From assembly GCA_010356995.1 (NCBI GenBank), contig ML996693.1, positions 186,001 to 250,000 of the forward strand: 64,000 nt of DNA, in the 5' to 3' direction. Positions 53,120 through 61,072 of this stretch are shown here, piece by piece. The stretch's first letter is position 1. The number at the start of each line of letters is the position of its first letter. The notes under the pieces are model-generated. The model saw only the letters and a program-made list of their open reading frames with translations, was not told the DNA's origin and did no database searches. Origin of the DNA: Trichodelitschia bisporula. Its lineage: Eukaryota; Ascomycota; Dothideomycetes; Phaeotrichales; Phaeotrichaceae. A program made the position numbers and the translations under genes.

Positions 53120-54830
53120 TCATTCCAGAAGCTTTTCAAGGCGACGAACACGCTCCCGGACATCGTCGCACGTGAGTTGGCTCTCACGGCAACCAGCTGT
53201 CAGGTCATGGATGAACTTCCTAACACCCTTGTACGCTGACCCTTCCGGCTTCACGACGGTACCTTCACGGATCGCGCTAAGCTCCGTGACACGCTCAAAG
53301 CCTTTGACAGTCAGTATACGAAAGAGGTAAGGTGGTAAAAGCCTTACCCGTGCTGAGCGGGAACAGCAGCTCAAAAGTGATGACCCCCAAAGCGTAAAGG
53401 TCCAAGGTCCGCAGAGGTAGATCTGTAGTGTTCTCCGGGCGGTACAGGACCGTTCCAAGGTTCTTCAAACCCCGATCGCTCTCGCTCTGTTCGATCATGT
53501 CCATGGCCAAGCCAAAGTCTCCAATGCATACTGTCAGGTACCGGCCCTTCGAGAGCCATTTCTCGCGCTCTCCAGCAACGCAGTTGTTGCAGGCCCCCAG
53601 GTCGATGCAGGTGGGCGTTCGATGGTCCTGTAGCGCCAAGAAGATGTTGGTGGGCTTCAAGTCGCGGTGTGCCATATCGCGGCTGTGCAGGTACTCGACG
53701 CCATCCAATATGGCCAGGAAGACCTTCATCGACACCAGTGGGTGGAAGCAGTGGCGCAGACCGACGTAGCAATCGTCCACACAAGGTTCATCAGCCTTGA
53801 TACCCTCTAAGAACCCCGCAAGCGTGAACGGATGCAGCGACATCTGAATGTGGAGGGCCAGAACTGGCTCAGGACTCAGTTCGACAGGAGGGCCAATAGG
53901 TCCAAAGGCCAGGGCATCTTGCATGTTTGACAGATCCCACGTGCTGCTATGAGAGAAGCGAGCTGACGCGACTGCATCGGAATTGTACCTATGCGCCGCA
54001 TCGTTTTCGGCTGCATCGTCGGTTACCACACCATCGGTCTCCTCATCATCCTCGGCGTACGAGTCCAGAGTGTCAACGTACTCGTCATCCGACGAAGCTG
54101 GTGAGGGCAAAGTATACTCAAGCCAGCCCGCGTGGTATCGAACGATGTTGGGATGGGCGCACTCAGCCAGTTTGCGCAACTCGCGAAGAAGCGCCTCAAG
54201 TGCCCCGGGGCCGTGCATCTGGATCTTGCGAATATCCTTGGCCTTGAAGAGGATGCGCTTAACTGCATAGAGACCGCCGTCGAGCTTGTGCTGAGCCTTG
54301 TACACTTTGCCGAAGCCTCCTTCGCCGATGCGAGCGATATGGACGAAATCCTTCTCGTATCTACACTGGTCGACATAGCCTCGGAGAACTTCCGGCACTT
54401 CGGGAATCAACCGGTTGTTGGCGATGAGTTGCTCGTACGCCCCCTGCAGCGGCGCAAGCTCCATTGAGTCTGCCAAACGAGGCAGATCGAGGCCATCAAC
54501 GTCGTCCGAGTCGTCGGGCCCGGGTGCTGTGCTGGCAAGATGGTCGAGGCCTTTGCGATATGTCTCTCGCATGACGTTCTGGTCCGGGCGAACGGCGTTG
54601 ATGAGCTGATGCTCCGAGAGCTGCGTCGCCATGTACTCGTACTTCTTGCGGGCCAGGTGCTGGACATCTGGATGGTCCTTGGTGTACGCGACGGCGTTTA
54701 TGCTGCGTTCGTCCTGCTCGCGGTAGAAGGCCAAGGCCTCGTTCAGGCATTTGTCCTCGAGCAGCGCATGTACTATCATGTCGCTGTGGGAAGAGGGGCC
54801 AGAGAAGCGTGAGGGCATTGAGAGCGCCAT
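53120..54830 (-). CDS. HRI-like eIF2-alpha kinase
   Basis: Two exons, 54830-53348 and 53301-53120, 46-bp intron; 554 aa. Kinase landmarks: glycine loop IGEGGFGKVY (168-177), AVK Lys191, catalytic HRD 388-390 in HRDLKPTN, DFG 438-440, and a terminal GTVLYRPENTTDLPLRTLDLYALG. A ~90-residue acidic insert (SSDDEYVDTLDSYAEDDEETDG...) splits the N-lobe, as in eIF2-alpha kinases. A second ~28-residue Cys-containing insert lies between HRD and DFG. There is no GCN2-type RWD or HisRS domain, so the HRI (fission yeast Hri1/Hri2) class fits best. It would phosphorylate eIF2-alpha under stress and lower translation initiation. The APE motif is altered to RPE. A PERK-like origin is unlikely, as no lumenal domain is present. 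Confidence 0.85.
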
Positions 54831-55664
54831 GGTGGAGGAGGAGGTTGCAGGTTTGTTGCTGCTGGAAGGTGAGCGTCTAGGAGAGGAGTTGATGGTGGAG
54901 GAGGTATATCAATCGCCAAGAAGGGTGCTGGCCAGTTCCAAGTGTGTCTCCATGCGGAAAAATGAATGAATCGCAAATGCTAAGGTGTGTATACGACTGA
55001 AGTTGTAAAGGAGGGGTGAAATGATAAGACTGGTATGACAATGCGTCTCGGCGATGAGTACTCGGGCGACGACAGTACGCCCTACAGTATTTACATTGCA
55101 CTACAACGAGGGAAAGGGCTGAGCTGCAGGCTGCAAACCACAGCCCATGCAGTTAAGTGGCAGAGGATGTGCAGGAAGTGACGAACAATCAACGAAGAGT
55201 CACAACAATGCTATCGGGGCGGAGGTTCTCCCGCGAATCTCGGAGGCCTGGAGTTGTTAACTGCGGGTAGCGCGTAGTCACGTGGGATCTAACCGCACAA
55301 GGAATAGCTGTCGATCCGGATGTTGCACCGGCTCTTGGCAATGCTTATGTCATGCTTCCCGAACTGTATCTTCCCAAGGGCCAAGAAATGCGCGGCGGAG
55401 AGACCACACAGACCACAGATAGCAGAGTAGCGACGACGCGACGCAGTTGAGATCACCATCGTCCTCAGAACTCTTTTTGCGCTCCACCAACAAAACTTCT
55501 CGCTCATTCGTCCACGCCACACGCAAGTTTGCGCATATTACAACGTCCATCTTCCTCTAGGAAGCTACCGCTCTTTAAGTTTCTCCCTGGCCTGTTGGCT
55601 GCGGAAACCCTCATCGAACTTCGGGTCGCGACCCGTGCCATCGCGCGCAGAGCCATCTCCCACA
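54831..55664. promoter_or_regulatory. divergent promoter, HRI-like kinase (-) / SNF5-type gene (+)
   Basis: 834 bp between two divergent start codons, with both 5' UTRs. Pyrimidine-rich stretches occur near 55530-55600. No specific element is claimed. Confidence 0.45.
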
Positions 55665-57562
55665 ATGGCATCATATCCTGCGTACCAGACTTCTTCGCGA
55701 GAGAACCCGCCACATGCCTTCCTCTCGACCTACGCGCCACGCATTCGTACCTACGGCAATGCGCTCCTCACGCCCGTTATCCCGCAAACGGCTGCGATCC
55801 CCGTCCCGCGCACCACCAAGCGCGGAACTACAGCTATCAATTACGCAGAAGACGGGTTCGACGATGATGACTTCGATGACAGCGAAGGCCGGAGACGCCC
55901 AACAGGATTGCGGAGTTTGCGCAAAGAGGACAGCAGCCAGGATCTCAGTGCCTTTCATGCCGCGCAGCTGGGCAAGGAACTGACTGCGCCGGTTGAAATA
56001 CAAGGCGTGTGGCGCGAGTGGATGGCCAAACCGAAGCGACTCATGTGAGCAGTGCCTGATAATACGTTTTGCAGCGCTGACTTGATAGGACCGACAAGCA
56101 ATGCACGGCGCAAGCTGCGCTGCCTCTCGTCCTGATCCCCATCCGCATTGACCTCGACATACAACCCTTCAGACCTGATCGCCCACTGCCCTTGCCGCAC
56201 AATGCGCGCGAAATGGGGGTGGACGAGACTGCGCCTGCCTACCGGACACAGGAAATGACGCCCGCATACCGGCTGAAGGATTCCTTCCTTTGGAACCTTC
56301 ACGAGGGCGTCATCACGCCTGACATGTTTGCGAAGGGGTTGGTGGACGAGCTCGATTTCCCTCCTGAACGTAAGAATATAATCATCGGGCAAATTGTGAC
56401 GCAAATCCGCACTCAGCTCGAAGAGTACGCGGGCGTCGCGCTTCACCCGCTCTTCGACTCTGGGAGCGCGGCGCATGCGCCTTCTCTTCCACCTACCGCA
56501 GCCGCGACAACTGCGCCGGCGAGCCAGCTTAACGGTGTTATGTCGCAAACGTCCACACCCGCTCCGACCACGAGCCGCTCGACCCCCTTTTCCAACGTTA
56601 TCAAATCCAAGACACCCGCGCCCTCAGCCCCGGCTACGCCTAACGAAGCTGTCACGGTTTCGGCCACCATGCCTCGTGCCAACGAACATGATCCTGACGA
56701 TGCTTACCGCTGCATTATTAATCTAAGCATAAACCTAACCAATCGCCTCTACAGCGACAAGTTCGAGTGGTCACTCCTCCACCCGGTAGGTTTCGCAGAG
56801 AACTTCGCTCGCGTGACATGTGCGGATCTCGGCCTGGCATCGGAGTGGGTCGGCGCCATGGCCCACGCTATCTACGAAGCCGTTCTTCGCCTCAAAAAAG
56901 AAGTATGCGAAAATGGCGGTCTTGTCGGTGGCGACATCGACAATGACGCGGCCGAGGGCGTTGCCTCGGGATGGCGCTACGAACCAGAACGCCTCGCGGC
57001 AGACTGGGAACCGCAAGTCGAGGTGCTCTCGAAGGAAGAGATTGAGCGTCGCGAGGTCGAACGCGAACGTCAAATGCGCCGCCTGCGACGCGAGACCGCG
57101 CGCTTCTCAAGCACAACCAATATCGCCGCCATGGGGTCCGTGGGCAACTCGCTAGACTACTTCGGCGACGCCACGCCTGGCGGCGAACAACTAGGGCGTG
57201 GCGAGCGCACAAAGAAGAAACGTCGTTTCCGCAGCCTGAGCCCACTGGGCCGCGAGACCCCAGACGCGGGAGGCTACGGAGGTGCGGGAGGCAACCTTGC
57301 CGACTGGTATGAAGTCTCCGGCGCAATCCGGTTCCGTATTACATACCCTGACTCTTACTCTAGGGAGCGCGCAAACTGGCGATGCTCACACTGCATGGTC
57401 TGGGGGACGGCGGTTTGGGCTGTGCGGGATGGACCTGCGGGTCCGCGGACGCTGTGCCATAACTGTGGGTTCCTGTATGAGCGCGACAAGGTGCTGCCGC
57501 CGGCGTCGAAGGAGCTGTTTGCGGTGGAGAGGCCGGTGGGGATCGGGCCGGTTGGTCGCTAG
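55665..57562 (+). CDS. SFH1: SNF5/Sfh1-type chromatin-remodelling subunit with C-terminal GATA-like finger
   Basis: Two exons, 55665-56044 and 56089-57562, 44-bp intron; 617 aa. The frame upstream of 55665 has only a GTG. The N-terminus is MASYPAYQTSS. The SNF5 domain has two imperfect repeats: LVLIPIRIDLDIQP...RLKDSFLWNLHEGVITPDMFAKGLVDELDF, and later IINLSINLTNRLYSDKFEWSL...FARVTCADLGLASEW. A Pro/Ala/Thr-rich linker separates them. The C-terminus carries a GATA-type finger: CSHCMVWGTAVWAVRDGP...LCHNCGFLYERD. The finger loop is longer at Trp-Gly than in typical GATA factors. This SNF5-plus-GATA plan is known from filamentous-fungal SWI/SNF or RSC core subunits. Which complex it serves cannot be told. 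Confidence 0.9.
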
Positions 57563-58171
57563 ATCATGGGCGGCGGCGTTGAGTGGCATTGGGGGCATTC
57601 TTGGGTGCGGTGTTTGAGTATCATGGGTGGGTATGTTCTCGTAGCTCGGGAGGGCTGTGTGGGATGGGGCTCGGTCGTAATTGAGCCTGTGTTATTTGTG
57701 GAGTCTGTATCTCGTTGTGCTGATTAGCTACGTGGTGTGAGAGCTGCTCCTATATGGGTTGCTGGTACTTTCAAAAGCTGACTTCCGGCCCTCTTCCCCG
57801 GATACGTTTTTCTGTTGCTAACACAGGGGACTTCCTCTCCGACCGTCGAGCAGGTGGCACCTGCCAGACGCAGGTGGGACGTGGCTGCCTGGACTGCTCG
57901 GAGCGGCAAGCGGGATGGAGGTGGGACGGAAGGTACGATGAAGCTCTGGCCGGAACGAGCTCTGGCCGGCGTCGCTATATCAAGGTCGATGTCCGCCCTT
58001 CTTTTCCTCATCTTCTCATCACTCAAAACGCAATCTTGTCATTCTTACATCTTCTCCCTTGGTCGGTGCACCACGGGTGGTGGACGACCATCCGTTGTCA
58101 GGTAAGCAAAGCCCTCTCGAGGTACTTCACCATGCGACATGAGCCTGACCACAGCAGGGCGCAAGATCGTC

Positions 58172-58334
58172 ATGGACGCAATCAAGCAGTATAAGTCTGA
58201 GATGATTGAGAGGATGGAGGTATATATATAACATCCTCCGCCCTAGAGAGTCCTAACAACCGTCTTAGGCCTTCGTCACCGACCTTCAAGAGGGATGCCA
58301 TGCCTTCCTCAAGGCTGCCTCAAGCACCACATAA
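58172..58334 (+). CDS. candidate spliced micro-ORF (37 aa)
   Basis: Two small exons, 58172-58219 and 58269-58334, encode MDAIKQYKSEMIERME joined to AFVTDLQEGCHAFLKAASSTT. The 49-bp intron (58220-58268) has a good CTAAC branch site. A further well-formed intron (58102-58157; GTAAGC donor, CTGAC branch, CAG) lies just upstream and joins in phase to an open frame without ATG. Two consecutive good introns suggest a transcribed gene. Start and full extent are uncertain. Confidence 0.3.
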
Positions 58335-58782
58335 CCATCATGTCAATCAATCAAAAGGTCGTCCGACGAACGTGGCTCAGCAATACAAGACGTTCTGCTT
58401 GGTAACGGGGAACTCCGGTAGAGCTGGTTGGCGGGCCATCGATCCAGGCGTCAACAGGTGGCCCCGGTTAAACTCCAGGATCGATCAAAGACTTACCAAA
58501 CGACAATCATCATCATTCAACACATCGGGTCACATCTCCAAGCACCATTACCGCAACCGTCCAAACTTCTGCCTTTTCTCGTCCTACGGTAGCCCACAGC
58601 GCGGCGCCGTTCCGAGGAAGAAGTCCTACACACCACCATTCCTCAGCCCTAACCAACGCGTAGGGATTACTCGTCTATCAACTCCTCATGCTGGTCTGCG
58701 CGGGTATGCTCGCCAATGTGTTCATCCTGGCTGTCCTCGACAGCTGGATGAGCGAGAACCCGGGGTTTGAGCTTATGCTTAG

Positions 58783-59031
58783 CCTTGCCCCATATCGCAG
58801 CCAAGTCCCCTCCGGCATAAAGCGGTTAACTCCCAGACGGATGGGGCCATCTACTGCATCAACACTCCAACCCCTAGGGCCCCTCTCCTTCTCCTCGAAT
58901 GTAAGAGGTCGAGCCTGGCGGAGCAGTATAAGTTCCAAGTGTACGGGGAATGCCTGGGCTGTGCCCAAGCCCGGGCATCCGAAGCTGAAACAAACGACGT
59001 GCGGGTGCGTCTGTACCTGCGTCCTGCGTAG
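58783..59031 (+). other. coding-like patch without start codon
   Basis: Open from after TAG 58780-58782 to TAG 59029-59031. The central part (QTDGAIYCINTPTPRAPLLL, then ECKRSSLAEQYKFQVYGECL) looks protein-like, with an E-x-K pattern. No ATG and no certain splice partners. It may be an exon of the same unresolved locus. Confidence 0.2.
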
Positions 59032-59053
59032 CCAGTAGGAGCCCTCCATGGCG

Positions 59054-59077
59054 CCGGCCGGTACTTAGACCGGCCGG
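59054..59077. other. perfect 9-bp inverted repeat with 6-nt loop
   Basis: CCGGCCGGT and its complement ACCGGCCGG surround ACTTAG. In RNA this would be a very stable hairpin. It lies 21 bp before the ATG at 59099. Confidence 0.85.
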
Positions 59078-59098
59078 ACCCAGCCACTTTGTAGAGCT

Positions 59099-59734
59099 AT
59101 GTCAGTTTGTGTGTTTCACCCCTACCCCCTTGCTTGCTCGTCACCGCTTACCCTTGGGCCCCATGGCCGCGAGCTGGCAGACGTCATCGACGCGGTTACC
59201 CCTTTTCTAGCCGCCCTCGATCGCGGCTACCTCATGGAGCTAGAAGCGAGCCACGAGTTGGGCATTGAGCTCGCCCTTCGGTGCCGTTCTATCCTTGTCG
59301 AAAACGGCATCGAAGATATGCACGTGGAAATTCGAGAATCCGAAGTTACTGGCTTTGCATCGCTGTACAAACCCGCCATCAGCGCTAACCCTGCCGCCCC
59401 TGTTTCTCTGCGCCTTTACGCTCGCGTTCATCGGCGATATGCCGCAGCAGCAGGCAACTCAGGTTTCCTGGCACAGAACGCCAAGCACGAATGTCGAAGC
59501 TGCAACGTCGATGTCGACGAGCGAGGTAACCTTGAGATGGATAACGTTGCTAGAACAGGATTGAGCCGGTCTGCTTCTTTCGCCAGAATGTTGAAATCGG
59601 CAGAGTGCAATTACTGGCCCACAGAAATGGAAGTCGCGAGGATTGTCTCGGCAGTGCGTAAGTCACGACGCATGATTCGTATGACGGATCTCTCGGTTGT
59701 GGTCTTCACGGTTGAAAGGGGTGACAAAGAGTGA
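59099..59734 (+). CDS. hypothetical protein, possibly a fragment of a large fungal protein family
   Basis: 211-codon frame from ATG 59099. The segment GIELALRCRSILVENGIEDM followed by HVEIRESEVT and LYKPAISANP resembles a recurrent region of a large uncharacterised fungal family whose members carry V-E-(I/F)-R-E-S motifs; this is recollection, not a search. The resemblance fades after about residue 105, where the sequence becomes basic and irregular, as if the frame were lost or an intron unrecognised. Full family members are several hundred residues longer. It is therefore probably a relic or a mis-modelled exon. The residues RESEVTG are the best anchor for a check. Confidence 0.3.
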   Translation: MSVCVFHPYPLACSSPLTLGPHGRELADVIDAVTPFLAALDRGYLMELEASHELGIELALRCRSILVENGIEDMHVEIRESEVTGFASLYKPAISANPAAPVSLRLYARVHRRYAAAAGNSGFLAQNAKHECRSCNVDVDERGNLEMDNVARTGLSRSASFARMLKSAECNYWPTEMEVARIVSAVRKSRRMIRMTDLSVVVFTVERGDKE

Positions 59735-60244
59735 GGGGTATGTCAAACGAGTATGTGTCAGGCACAGTATGTCTCTGTGGGAACTTAACCAGTGTCAACA
59801 ACCCGCCGCCGGTTCGTCAGAGCCTCGACCTCTCAGCTACGCCGTAGGGATGGACGACGTCATCTCACGCGCCTTCGACGACGGCGATGCCCAGGACGGG
59901 CAGGAGGTTGAGGGTCCACGTGCGCCGCCGGGTACACCTGTCACTGGGCCGCTGGCCGATGCGTTCGCGCTCAACGGCCTGCCAGAGGAGGATGACGAGG
60001 ACGAGGACGGCGAGCTGGAAGCTCGACCACCACGACACAGCATGACTTCAACAACATCAGTTGGACAACATTGTTTGCACAACAACATTAAGGTGATGCA
60101 TTCGCAGGAGTGTTGAGGCATTTCCAGGTCGTGTGACCGTGGTATGGTTGCCCTAGGATACGACCCTTCCACTTGCGGTTTAGCTTCGGTTTCTCGGCTG
60201 TTAGCGCCTTGCCATTCCCACAGTTCTGTATCGTACCAACGTAG

Positions 60245-60511
60245 ATAGATTTCCGGAGCTTCCTCCATCTCCACTACAATCCATCACTGTTTTGTGGTCT
60301 CTTCCCCCTCATCAAGGAGCTCGCATTTTTTGAAGGCGGGGTGGTTGTCACAGGACCGTCCAGTGATCACATGTCAAGGGACTCATCAGCGATTACCATC
60401 GTTGACGAGAAATGGCTTCCAGAGGTAGGCATCAGCGATATCATGGCATTCACGCCCGAGCAATGTAAACATCGCATCCGTATAGATAGCTCTAGTTTCC
60501 ACGCTCGCTGA
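60245..60511 (+). other. coding-like patch, possible exon
   Basis: An 89-codon open stretch from after TAG 60242-60244 to TGA 60509-60511. It includes an internal ATG at 60371 that would give 46 residues (MSRDSSAITIVDEKWLPE...). A protein-like segment (LIKELAFFEGGVVVTGPSSD) precedes that ATG. A GTAGGC after LPE could be a donor. No family was recognised. Confidence 0.2.
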
Positions 60512-61072
60512 TCATGCCATCGCTTCTTCATCCTCCTCTGGTCCCGTGCTATGTTTGATAGCATGGAACCTGATTTTGACTGCGCGGCAAATAGATGTGT
60601 GGGCGCACCGGAGGGCGGCGGGAGGTGTCATGTCTATAGCATCGTAGGAATAGGAATCCGAGTCGCAGGGAGTCATTTGTTCACCTGGAGAACACAACGT
60701 CCATCGGATCATGTGGCGATCATGCTGCCTGCTGAGATGAATGACAAGGCTGGGAAACTACGTGTCCGCAGTCTGTGAGCGTGATATCGACCTCCCGCCG
60801 GACCAGCCTCAGCCTTGCCAGCCACCCTTGAGTGCCACAGCATCGTGATCACCCCCAACTCCCATCAGTATCAACGCATCCAGATCTCACAAGTGACATG
60901 TACCACAACAAGCAAGATGCCGCACCCGAACAGCGCCCATCGCGCTACAGTTACCCTCCCCACAACAATATCCCTACAAAAAGCACCCCGCGCCCTCAAG
61001 AAATACAGGCATCAAACGCCATATCCCACCACCATCCAAAACGCCATCCCACCCAGCCCAAACCCACACCAT

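Larger units (their letters stand above)
57563..61072. other. poorly coding region with several exon-like patches
   Basis: 3.5 kb between the SNF5-type gene (+) and the stop of the VPS9-ankyrin-PX gene (-). It has at least four protein-like patches (58172-58334, 58783-59031, 59099-59734, 60245-60511) that do not assemble into one clear gene, and a 9-bp hairpin at 59054-59077. It is best read as a decayed or poorly modelled multi-exon locus. No transposon ends, tRNA or rRNA were recognised. Confidence 0.5.
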
